Shown here: positions 17,953 to 25,686 of the stretch, one piece after another
Layout of the letters: every line of letters begins with the position of its first letter
How positions within the stretch are numbered: the stretch's first letter is position 1
Source: Microbacterium oleivorans
GTDB lineage: Bacteria > Actinomycetota > Actinomycetes > Actinomycetales > Microbacteriaceae
DNA: 64,000 nt
Direction: 5' to 3'
Assembly (NCBI RefSeq): GCF_023715745.1
Contig: NZ_JAMBOV010000001.1
Location: forward strand, 62,001 to 126,000
Program-made: the position numbers and the translations under genes
The notes under the pieces: model-generated
The model's database searches: none
Seen by the model: the letters and a program-made list of their open reading frames with translations, nothing else
What the model was told of the DNA's origin: nothing

Positions 17953-19098
17953 CTATGCCGTCAGTGTCTGTTTGAGAACGAGGGACGCCGCGCCGAGGGC
18001 GGCGGCATCGGCGGCGTGCGCGGAAACGCGGACGTCGACCTCGTGGGAACGCCGCGACAGGAAGGCCCGATCGAGGTGGTGCGCAGCGCGATGACGGAAC
18101 AGCTCCAAGGCGGGCCCGAAACCCGGACCCGTGAAGACGACGAGATCGAGGTCGAGGACGTTCGCGAGGCTGACGAGCGCCGTCGCGACCGCATCCGCCG
18201 CGGCCTCCATGATGACGAGGGCGTCACCCTCGCCCGCGAGCGCGCGAGCACCGATCTCGGCGGAGTCCACCGCCTCGCCGGTCGCGATGCGGTACAACCG
18301 CTCGACGGTGAAGGGGGCGGCGATCAGCTCGACGCATCCCCGCGCGCCGCAGTGGCAGCGTGGGCCATCGGCGTCGACGGACATGTGACCGATCTCGCCC
18401 GCGTTCGAGCTCGCGCCGAGGATCAGCTCGCCTCCGACCATCAGGCCGGCACCGATCCCCACTCCCATGTGCACGGTGGCGAACGCACGGGCCGATCCGG
18501 CGGCACCCGTCCAGTGCTCGCCGACCGCCGCAGCGTTGGCATCGTTCCCCAGCCAGACCGGGAGGCCGGTGAGCTCCGCGAGGCGGTCGCGCAACGGGTA
18601 CTCCTGCCACTGCTGATGGGTCGGCAGCTGCACCGCGCGGCCGTGCGAGAGGTCGATCGGCCCGGGGGCGACGAGCCCGATCCCCACCAGCCGCGCGGCG
18701 TCGACCCCGGCGTCCGCGACGAGGTCGGCGAAGGCCGCCGCCACCCGCTCGACCACCGACTCGGGATCCGCCTCACCCGCGCCGGGGAGTTCGACCGACG
18801 AGATCGGGCGGCCGAGCAGATCGACGAGGACGCAATGGACGCGCACGAAGCCGAGCTCGATCCCCACGGCGAACTGCGCCGTGGGGTTGGGCTGCAGCAG
18901 CATCCGCCGCTTGCCGCCGGTGGGTGCTCCCGCGCCGACCTCCGTGACGAGATCAGCGGCGAGGAGGTCTCGGACGATGCCGGTCATCGCCGCCGGCGTC
19001 AGTGCTGTCAGCTCCGCGAGCTCGATCCGGCTCACCGGACCCTGCGCCCGGATCAGATCCAGCACCCGTCCGCGCGTGCTAGAGCTGCTCTTCGCCAC
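17953..19098 (-). CDS. ROK-family transcriptional regulator
   Basis: A 381-residue repressor with an N-terminal winged helix (about residues 5-60) fused to a sugar-kinase-like ROK domain. VGIELGFVRVHCVLVD marks the phosphate-binding start of the ROK fold. WLGNDANAAAVGE follows, and CHCGARGCVE is the ROK zinc-binding motif. It probably senses a mono- or oligosaccharide and controls the adjacent ABC operon. GTG 19098 is preceded by AGGAGG at seven-base spacing. Confidence 0.88.
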   Translation of the reverse strand: MAKSSSSTRGRVLDLIRAQGPVSRIELAELTALTPAAMTGIVRDLLAADLVTEVGAGAPTGGKRRMLLQPNPTAQFAVGIELGFVRVHCVLVDLLGRPISSVELPGAGEADPESVVERVAAAFADLVADAGVDAARLVGIGLVAPGPIDLSHGRAVQLPTHQQWQEYPLRDRLAELTGLPVWLGNDANAAAVGEHWTGAAGSARAFATVHMGVGIGAGLMVGGELILGASSNAGEIGHMSVDADGPRCHCGARGCVELIAAPFTVERLYRIATGEAVDSAEIGARALAGEGDALVIMEAAADAVATALVSLANVLDLDLVVFTGPGFGPALELFRHRAAHHLDRAFLSRRSHEVDVRVSAHAADAAALGAASLVLKQTLTA

Positions 19099-19134
19099 CG
19101 ATGGCCTCCTGTTCGTGCATGGGTCCGTCGGATC

Positions 19135-20166
19135 TCAGTCTGCCGCCTCGAGTGGTTCGCGTCGGAGCACGACCTCTGCGGAACCTCCCGCGTCGACGGG
19201 CTCGCCTCGCAGCAGCGGGGCGAGGAAGCGAGCCGCAAGGCGCAGATCGTCGTAGCCGCCGCCCTCGTGACCGTTGTACGGCCAGACCTCGATCCGCTTG
19301 TCGCCCCCGTACGCCCGGAACGATGCGAACACGGTCGAGGGTGGGCACGTGGAGTCGGCGAGCGCCGTGCTGTACAGAGCGGGCGCGGTCGCGCGACGCG
19401 CATGGTGGACCGTGTCCACGTAGGCGAGGGTCCGATGCACCTGCGCGACGTCGCCCCGCCGCACGCGAAGGTAGCGCGAGATCTCGGCGTACGGGTGCAC
19501 GTCGGTGATCTCGAGGGCACGCCCGAAGGCGCTGAGGAACGGGACGAAGGCGACGACCCCCGCGAGATCCCGGCACAGACCGGCTGCCGCCAGCGCCTGC
19601 GCGCCGCCCTGGGAGCCGCCGGCCACGGCGACGCGGGTCGGGTCGACACCCGGTAGGCGGCGTGCCGCGTCCACGGCCCGCGCGGCATCGATGTAGACCC
19701 GCCGGTAGTAGTAGTCGTGCGGGTCGAGGATGCCGCGGGTCATCGAACCCGGGAAAGCCGGGCCACTGCCCACGGGATCGGGGGTGTCTCCGGGCATCCC
19801 GTTCGCGCCCTGCCCCCGCACGTCCATCACCAGGTGGGCGAAGCCGGCCAGCGCCCAGAAGGTGTTGTCGAGGACGTCGCCGCGTCCGCTGCCGTACCCG
19901 ACGTACTCCACGACGAGCGGCAGATCACCGGATGCCGCGGCGGGACGTTTCAGCCACGCCTTGATGGGATGTCCGCCGAACCCGCTGAAGGTCACGTCCC
20001 ACACGGACAGCACGGGGAACTCCGTCGAGACCGGCTCGACCCGCAGGCCGAGCGGATGCTGCGCCGCCTCGTCGAGCGAGGTCTGCCAGAAGGCGTCGAA
20101 GTCCACAGGTTCCGCACCGGGGTACTCGTAGGCACGGAGGGCGTCGTAGGGCATATCGACGTTCAC
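19135..20166 (-). CDS. acetyl xylan esterase / CE7 deacetylase
   Basis: A 343-residue alpha/beta-hydrolase of the CE7 family, which deacetylates xylo-oligosaccharides and other small acetyl esters in the cytoplasm. Visible are the nucleophile Ser185 in AGGSQGG, the likely Asp in ALADSTCPP and the His in YNGHEGGG. The oxyanion-loop motif RGQG (117-120) is also present. GTG 20166 overlaps the stop of the upstream ATPase gene (GTGA), so it belongs to the importer operon. This supports an acetylated oligosaccharide as the imported compound. Confidence 0.85.
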   Translation of the reverse strand: MNVDMPYDALRAYEYPGAEPVDFDAFWQTSLDEAAQHPLGLRVEPVSTEFPVLSVWDVTFSGFGGHPIKAWLKRPAAASGDLPLVVEYVGYGSGRGDVLDNTFWALAGFAHLVMDVRGQGANGMPGDTPDPVGSGPAFPGSMTRGILDPHDYYYRRVYIDAARAVDAARRLPGVDPTRVAVAGGSQGGAQALAAAGLCRDLAGVVAFVPFLSAFGRALEITDVHPYAEISRYLRVRRGDVAQVHRTLAYVDTVHHARRATAPALYSTALADSTCPPSTVFASFRAYGGDKRIEVWPYNGHEGGGYDDLRLAARFLAPLLRGEPVDAGGSAEVVLRREPLEAAD

Positions 20167-20972
20167 GAGGCGGTGCCGGTTCCCTGCTGAGCCGCGAACC
20201 GGCGGCGCGGGTCGGGCGCCGCGGCCGCGAGCCTCTGGGTGTACGGGTGCGTCGGGTGGAGGATCACCTGATCGCTCCGCCCCCGTTCGACGATCTCACC
20301 GCGGTACATGACGAGGATCTCGTCGCTGAAGTGGCGTGCCGTGGCGAGATCGTGGGTGATGTAGAGCACCGCCAGGTCGCGTTCGCGCTGCAGGTCCGCG
20401 AGGAGGTTGAGAACCCCCAGTCGGATCGACACGTCGAGCATCGAGACCGGCTCGTCGGCGATCAGCACCCGCGGCTCGGGTGCCAGCGCCCGAGCGATCG
20501 CGACCCGCTGTCGCTGACCACCTGAGAGTTCGTGCGGACGACGGGAGGCGAGCGCGGGATCCAGTCGGACGCGGCTGAGCAGCTCCGCGACCCGGTGCTT
20601 GGTATCGCGCGCGCCGCGCGCCCGGCCCGACACGAGCAACGGCCGGGCGAGGTGGTGACCGACGGTGTGGAACGGATTGAGGGATGCGAACGGGTCCTGG
20701 AACACCATCTGCACGGCCGCGCGGTACCGGTCCAGCCCGCGCCCGTGCCGCGCGATCGGCTCGCCGTCGAGGAGGATCTCGCCAGAGGTCGGCCGTTCCA
20801 GCTGGAGCAGCATCTTCGCGATCGTGGACTTGCCGCTGCCCGACTCGCCCACGAGGGCGACGGTCCGCCCCGCCGTGAGGGTGAGGTCGACATCCGACAC
20901 CGCCGTCACCGCGCGCGCCCGGCCCACCGAGTGGTAGATCTTCGTGACGTTCCGCACGTCCAGTTCGGTCAT
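20163..20972 (-). CDS. Opp/Dpp-type ABC transporter ATP-binding protein (second)
   Basis: A 269-residue ATPase of the DppF/OppF type that powers import through the adjacent permeases. Walker A is GESGSGKST (residues 38-46). The signature LSGGQRQRVAIARAL and Walker B VLIADEP follow. A family C-terminal extension with HPTHPYTQRL is characteristic of Opp/Dpp/Nik ATPases. It overlaps its neighbours on both sides. In this locus the cargo is more likely an oligosaccharide than a peptide. Confidence 0.9.
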   Translation of the reverse strand: MTELDVRNVTKIYHSVGRARAVTAVSDVDLTLTAGRTVALVGESGSGKSTIAKMLLQLERPTSGEILLDGEPIARHGRGLDRYRAAVQMVFQDPFASLNPFHTVGHHLARPLLVSGRARGARDTKHRVAELLSRVRLDPALASRRPHELSGGQRQRVAIARALAPEPRVLIADEPVSMLDVSIRLGVLNLLADLQRERDLAVLYITHDLATARHFSDEILVMYRGEIVERGRSDQVILHPTHPYTQRLAAAAPDPRRRFAAQQGTGTAS

Positions 20973-21823
20973 CGTTCCTCCTCGACGACACGCACCGCAC
21001 CGGTGCGCACGAACCCGCCCTGATCGCCGGTGAGACTCGGGAACGAGCGCAGGAGCTCGCGGGTGTAGGGGTGTTCAGGTGCTTCGTAGAGCCGTCGAGT
21101 GGGCGCGAGCTCGGTGATGCGGCCCTCCCTCATGACGGCGATGCGGTCGCTGATCTCCAGCAGCAGCGGCAGGTCGTGGGTGATGAAGATCACCGCGAAC
21201 CCGAACTCGTCACGAAGCCGCAGGATCTCGTCGAGGATCTCCCGCTGCACGACGACGTCGAGCGCCGTCGTCGGCTCGTCCATGATCATGACGGGCGGAT
21301 CGAGCGCGAGGGCCATGGCGATCATGACGCGCTGACGCATCCCGCCCGACAGCTGATGCGGATAGACGGTGAGTCGATCGGCCGGCACGCCCACCTTCTC
21401 GAGGAGTCGCGCGCACGCAGCTCGGCGCTCGGCATCCTTCATGCCGGGACGATGGGTGGTGAACACATCCCCCAGTTGCGCTCCGATGCTCAGCACCGGG
21501 TTGAGGGCGTTCATCGCCCCCTGGAACACCATGGAGATGCGGTCCCAGCGGAATCGACGGAGGGCCTCGCCCTCGAGCTGATCGATCCGCACGTCCTCCC
21601 CGTCAGCGAGGAAGTGCACCTCTCCGGAGACGACCTCCGCGGGAGGCTTGAGCAGGCGGGTCACCGCATAGGCGAGGGTCGACTTGCCGCACCCCGACTC
21701 CCCCGCGATCCCGAGGACCTCTCCGCGGTGGAGTTCCAGGTCGACGTCGGCGAGGGCGTGCACCCGCGGCTCGACCGCGTAGTCGACGGACAGCCCCTGG
21801 ATCCTGAGGACGGGGGCGCTCAT
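20969..21823 (-). CDS. Opp/Dpp-type ABC transporter ATP-binding protein (first)
   Basis: A 284-residue ATPase of the DppD/OppD type. Walker A is GESGCGKST. The signature LSGGMRQRVMIAMAL and Walker B PVMIMDEPTTALD are present, and the family-specific APEHPYTRELL-type tail is near the C-terminus. ATG 21823 overlaps the upstream permease stop, and the frame before it has no similarity. It pairs with the following ATPase as a heterodimer. Confidence 0.9.
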   Translation of the reverse strand: MSAPVLRIQGLSVDYAVEPRVHALADVDLELHRGEVLGIAGESGCGKSTLAYAVTRLLKPPAEVVSGEVHFLADGEDVRIDQLEGEALRRFRWDRISMVFQGAMNALNPVLSIGAQLGDVFTTHRPGMKDAERRAACARLLEKVGVPADRLTVYPHQLSGGMRQRVMIAMALALDPPVMIMDEPTTALDVVVQREILDEILRLRDEFGFAVIFITHDLPLLLEISDRIAVMREGRITELAPTRRLYEAPEHPYTRELLRSFPSLTGDQGGFVRTGAVRVVEEER

Positions 21824-22776
21824 GAGACGCTCACCGCCTGACGGCGCGTGCGAGTGCGTCCGGTCTTGTGCACCGGCTGCACACGCAGCTTCGGGTTGAC
21901 GACCTCGTCGAGGGCGAAGTTGATGAGCGACAGCGCCGCACCCAGCGCGGCGATGATCAGCCCCGGCGGGATGAACCACCACCACGCCCCCGCGCGCAGC
22001 GCTCCTCCCATCTGGGCCTCATTGAGGATGCGCCCGAGGGTGTAGTCGTCGACCACTCCGAGGCCCAGGTAGGACAGCCCCGCCTCGGCGAGGATCGCGG
22101 CGATGACGCCGAAGATGAACTGCGACGCGAGGATCGGAAGGAGGTTCGGCAGGATCTCGACGGCGACGATGCGCCACGTGCGCTCACCGCTCACGCGGGA
22201 GGCGGCGACGTAGTCGCGGCTGCGCACACTGAGGGTGATGGCGCGCAGCACCCGCGCCGACCCGGCCCAGCCGGTGATGGCGAGGACGATCGCGATGACG
22301 AGGATGCCGCGCTCCTCGATGTACCCCGCCAGGATCATCAGGAGGGGCAGCCCGGGGATGACGAGCATGATGTTCGACAGCAGGGAGAACGCCTCGTCGA
22401 CGACGCCGCCCAGGAACGTGCCGACGATGCCGAACAGCGCGGACAGCAGCAGGGTCAGGAGACCGACGAGCACTCCGACGATCAGGGAGTTCCCGGTCGC
22501 CAGCGCGACCTGGGCGAAGATGTCCTGGCCTTTCTGATTGGTCCCCAGCCAGAACTCCGCCCCCGGTGGGGTGAAGCCGATGTCACGGATGCGCAGCGGG
22601 TCGTCGGCGAGCAGGGGCCCGACCACGGCGAAGACGACGATGACGGCGCTGATGGACAGGCCGACGAGGAGCTTTCCGGGGCGGCGCGGGAGCAGGGCCC
22701 GAAGACCGCCGCCTCCCGGACTGCGGTCGGGCGGGGCTTCGAGTGCCAGGTCGGCGGTAACGGCGTTGGAGGTCAT
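21820..22776 (-). CDS. Opp/Dpp-type ABC permease (DppC-like)
   Basis: A 318-residue inner-membrane permease with six helices, preceded by a cytoplasmic N-terminus. PLRIRDIGFTPPGAEFWLGT (key part FWLGTNQKGQDIF) is the conserved periplasmic loop of DppC-type subunits. The binding-protein-dependent EAA loop is at VAASRVSGERTWRIV. ATG 22776 gives a normal length; the longer frame upstream is non-homologous. It lies 14 bases after the partner permease. Confidence 0.88.
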   Translation of the reverse strand: MTSNAVTADLALEAPPDRSPGGGGLRALLPRRPGKLLVGLSISAVIVVFAVVGPLLADDPLRIRDIGFTPPGAEFWLGTNQKGQDIFAQVALATGNSLIVGVLVGLLTLLLSALFGIVGTFLGGVVDEAFSLLSNIMLVIPGLPLLMILAGYIEERGILVIAIVLAITGWAGSARVLRAITLSVRSRDYVAASRVSGERTWRIVAVEILPNLLPILASQFIFGVIAAILAEAGLSYLGLGVVDDYTLGRILNEAQMGGALRAGAWWWFIPPGLIIAALGAALSLINFALDEVVNPKLRVQPVHKTGRTRTRRQAVSVS

Positions 22777-22790
22777 GGTGATTCCGAGGG

Positions 22791-23780
22791 TCAGCGCGCC
22801 GAGCGGGTGCGCGGGTCGATCAAGCCGTAGAAGAGGTCGACCAGGAGGTTGGCGCCCAGGACGGCGAGAGTGATGACGAGGAAGAGCCCCTGCATGAGGG
22901 AGTAGTCGTTGTTCTGCGTCGCCTGCAGCAGCGCATAGCCGATGCCGGGGTACGAGAACACCTGCTCGGTGACGATCGACCCCGACACCACGAAGCCGAG
23001 CGACAGTGCGAATCCCGCCACCGACGGCAGCATGGCGTTCCGGGCTGCGTAGCTCTGACGGATGCGGACGGGTGACAGCCCCTTCGCCTCCGCCGTGACG
23101 ATGTAATCCTCCGAGAGCGTCGCGACCATCATGTTGCGCATGCCGAGGATCCACCCGCCGATGGACGAGATGATGATCGTCAACGCGGGGAGGATCGCGT
23201 AGTACACCACGCTCGAGACGAAGGTCCACGACAGCTCCGGCTGGGTCGCGTAGATGTCGTAGCCCCCGAAGGTGGGGAACACCCGCCAGGTGGCGGCCAG
23301 GAAGAACAGCAGGATGATGGCCAGCCAGAAGTACGGGATCGCCTGGAACATCGTGGTCACGGGGATGAAGGAGTCGAGCCACGACCCCCGCTTCCACCCT
23401 GCGAGGGTGCCGAGGATGATGCCGAAGACGAACGACAGCAGCGTCGACACCCCCACCAGGGCGATGGTCCAGGGCAGGGCCTGCCCGATGACATCCGCCA
23501 CAGGCGTCGGGAAGTACGCCAGGGACGGACCGAAGTCACCGGAGAAGACCTGCCCGATGTAACCGACGTACGCGCTCCACAGGCTCTGCGACGGGTCCTG
23601 CCCGAGCATCAGTTCCACACTCTGACGTGTCTCCGGACTCACGGGCCCCTTCTGCGACAGCTTCAACAACAGGTTGTCGACGGGGTTGCCGGGCATGAGA
23701 CGGGGGAGGAAGAAGTTCAGCGTCAGCGCCGCCCAGAAGGCGACGAGGTAGAACGCGAGCTTGCGAAGGTAGTACCTCAT
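22791..23780 (-). CDS. Opp/Dpp-type ABC permease (DppB-like)
   Basis: A 329-residue permease with six predicted helices, starting MRYYLRKLAFYLVAFWAALTL in two parts: a charged N-terminus then helix 1 with NFFLPRLMPGNPVD, the typical DppB opening. The EAA-type loop DYIVTAEAKGLSPVRI and the C-terminal LVDLFYGLIDPRTR are conserved. ATG 23780 overlaps the binding-protein stop (ATGA), so it is translationally coupled to that gene. Confidence 0.9.
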   Translation of the reverse strand: MRYYLRKLAFYLVAFWAALTLNFFLPRLMPGNPVDNLLLKLSQKGPVSPETRQSVELMLGQDPSQSLWSAYVGYIGQVFSGDFGPSLAYFPTPVADVIGQALPWTIALVGVSTLLSFVFGIILGTLAGWKRGSWLDSFIPVTTMFQAIPYFWLAIILLFFLAATWRVFPTFGGYDIYATQPELSWTFVSSVVYYAILPALTIIISSIGGWILGMRNMMVATLSEDYIVTAEAKGLSPVRIRQSYAARNAMLPSVAGFALSLGFVVSGSIVTEQVFSYPGIGYALLQATQNNDYSLMQGLFLVITLAVLGANLLVDLFYGLIDPRTRSAR

Positions 23781-25465
23781 TGCGCCGGAGTCAGGTTCGC
23801 CGCCACGACGCCCATGTTCCAGACCGACCAGGATGCGGGGAACGCATACAGGTCGCCCTCCTCGGGCCACCCGACGGCGTCCTCCGTGCGGTAGTAGGTG
23901 ACCGTGGGGACGACGAGCACGGGGATGTAGGGCATGGCAGAAGCGGCGATGGTCTGGATCTGCGCGTAGATGGCGGTCTTCTCGGCGTCGTCGAGGGAGA
24001 CCCGGGCCTTCTCGACCAGTTCGTCGATCTCCGGGTCGCTGAAGCGCGAGTAGTTGCTGTTGGCCGTCTCGCCGACGTCCGCGGTCCCCGCACTCGTGAG
24101 GTAGGTGTTGTAGACGTAATAGGGGTCCGGGGCCGGTCCCTGGTAGACCCCGTCCATCGTGAACTGGAAGTCACCGGTGAACCGGTTCTCGCTGTACTGG
24201 TTCCCCGGCAGCTGTTCGGCGGACAGGTCGATGCCGACCTCGGCGAGCTGCTGCTGCGCGATCTGGATCGCGGTGATGTAGCTCGTCCATTCCTGCGGCA
24301 CCTGCACCTTCACCGACAACCGCTCGCCGTCCTTGGCATAGATGCCGTCGGAACCCCGTTCCCACCCGGCGGCCTCGAGGATCTCGGTCGCGCGCGCCTG
24401 GTCGGCGTTCGCGGGGGACTCCTCCGGCAGATCGGCGGCGATCTGGTCGGACTGGCTGTCGACCAGCAGCAGCGCGGGCGAGACCGCGCCGCCCTTGCCT
24501 TCGAACGCGATGTCGATGATCTCGTCGCGGTCGATCCCGTAGTTGATGGCCAGTCGCACGGCAGGGTCCGTCTGAGGCCCGGTGCAGCCGCGGTCGGCGT
24601 CAGCGCACGCGATGAAGGCCGTCTGGTTCACCGGGGTGTCGATCTGGTTCAGGTCGGGATCGGCCTCGACGTCATCGTCGAAATCGGGCAGCTGCCCCGT
24701 GTTCCAGTCGAGCTGGCCGTCGAGGAGTGCCGTCGTCGCCGAGTCGCCACTTGCGAAGGACACGAAGCGCAGCGTCTGCAGGCCCGGCTTCCCGTCCTGC
24801 CAGTAGTCGGAGTTGGCCTCGAGGACGAAGCTCTGCGGAGTGAACGTCCTCAGCTTGAAGGGGCCGGTTCCCACCGGGTCTTCGTTGATCGTGTTCACGA
24901 CGTCGTCGATCTCGCCCCAGATGTGCTCGGGCAGGATGGGCGTGCGCCCCAGCAGATCGGGCCCGAGCGGCAGGGAGGACTCGGGGAAGGTGACCACCAC
25001 CGTCGAGTCATCCGTCGCGGTCGCGTCACCCGTGTAACCGATCGCGTTGATCTCCGGGGTGTCGGCGAGGAGGTCGAAGGTGTACTCCACGTCCGCGGCC
25101 GTGAGCGGCTCGCCGTCGGTGAAGGTGACGCCGTCACGCACGGCGATCGTGAGCTCGGTGCCGTCCTCGTTCCACGAGAACTCCGTGCCGAGCATGGGCA
25201 CCGGCTCGCCGGTCGTGCTCAGCGGGTTGTAGAAGAACAGCGGCTCGTAGATGACCCCGAGCGTCGGCTGGAGCACGGAGGGTGAGAAGGGATTGAAGTT
25301 GCGCGTGATGTCGCCGATGATCCCGGTCGACACCGTGATGCCGCCCTCGTCGCGGCGATCGCCCGCCTGGCAGGCGCTCACGGATAGCAGCAGCCCTGTG
25401 GCCGCCGCGATGGTGGCGGCCGCACGACCGGACCGCGCCCTCCTGCTGGTGCTGCTCAGAAACAT
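23777..25465 (-). CDS. family 5 extracellular solute-binding lipoprotein
   Basis: A 562-residue lipoprotein of the DppA/OppA family that captures cargo outside the membrane. The signal peptide ends in LSVSAC, a lipobox with Cys32. The family domain follows, with VTFTDGEPLTAADVEYTFD as a recognisable conserved segment (about residues 108-126). RBS GAGAGGA precedes ATG 25465. This is the first gene of the operon and is divergent from a GH2 beta-mannosidase. Family 5 proteins can bind oligosaccharides as well as peptides, and the esterase and mannosidase neighbours argue for a glycan. Confidence 0.9.
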   Translation of the reverse strand: MFLSSTSRRARSGRAAATIAAATGLLLSVSACQAGDRRDEGGITVSTGIIGDITRNFNPFSPSVLQPTLGVIYEPLFFYNPLSTTGEPVPMLGTEFSWNEDGTELTIAVRDGVTFTDGEPLTAADVEYTFDLLADTPEINAIGYTGDATATDDSTVVVTFPESSLPLGPDLLGRTPILPEHIWGEIDDVVNTINEDPVGTGPFKLRTFTPQSFVLEANSDYWQDGKPGLQTLRFVSFASGDSATTALLDGQLDWNTGQLPDFDDDVEADPDLNQIDTPVNQTAFIACADADRGCTGPQTDPAVRLAINYGIDRDEIIDIAFEGKGGAVSPALLLVDSQSDQIAADLPEESPANADQARATEILEAAGWERGSDGIYAKDGERLSVKVQVPQEWTSYITAIQIAQQQLAEVGIDLSAEQLPGNQYSENRFTGDFQFTMDGVYQGPAPDPYYVYNTYLTSAGTADVGETANSNYSRFSDPEIDELVEKARVSLDDAEKTAIYAQIQTIAASAMPYIPVLVVPTVTYYRTEDAVGWPEEGDLYAFPASWSVWNMGVVAANLTPAQ

Positions 25466-25489
25466 CGTCGTTCCTCTCTCCGCCCTGTT

Positions 25490-25670
25490 GCGGACAATTT
25501 AAGTTCCTTTATAAGGTTTCTCCGACGGGCGTGCAAGAGCCGCATCCCTTCGACGCTGATCGGATCGTCCGCCACCTCGCAACACCTGAAATCAGAAGCA
25601 GTCCCCCGACAATCCGCGCCTCAGATCTCGCGCGTCGGCTTAATTCAGTTGGTTCAAGAGAGAACCCACT
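25490..25670. promoter_or_regulatory. divergent control region with inverted repeats
   Basis: This AT-richer gap separates the importer operon from the beta-mannosidase. AGTTGGTTC (25647-25655) and GAACCCACT (25662-25670) form an inverted repeat with one mismatch, 17 bases before the mannosidase ATG. CCTT-TAT-AAGG, near 25504-25516, is a second short inverted repeat on the importer side. The ROK protein at the far end of the operon is the natural candidate to bind here. Confidence 0.5.
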
Positions 25671-25686
25671 TCCGAGAGGACGACCC

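Noticed and set aside
17224..25465. Peptide uptake as the firm role of the Opp/Dpp operon
   Set aside because: The neighbours are glycan enzymes, so peptide specificity is not supported.
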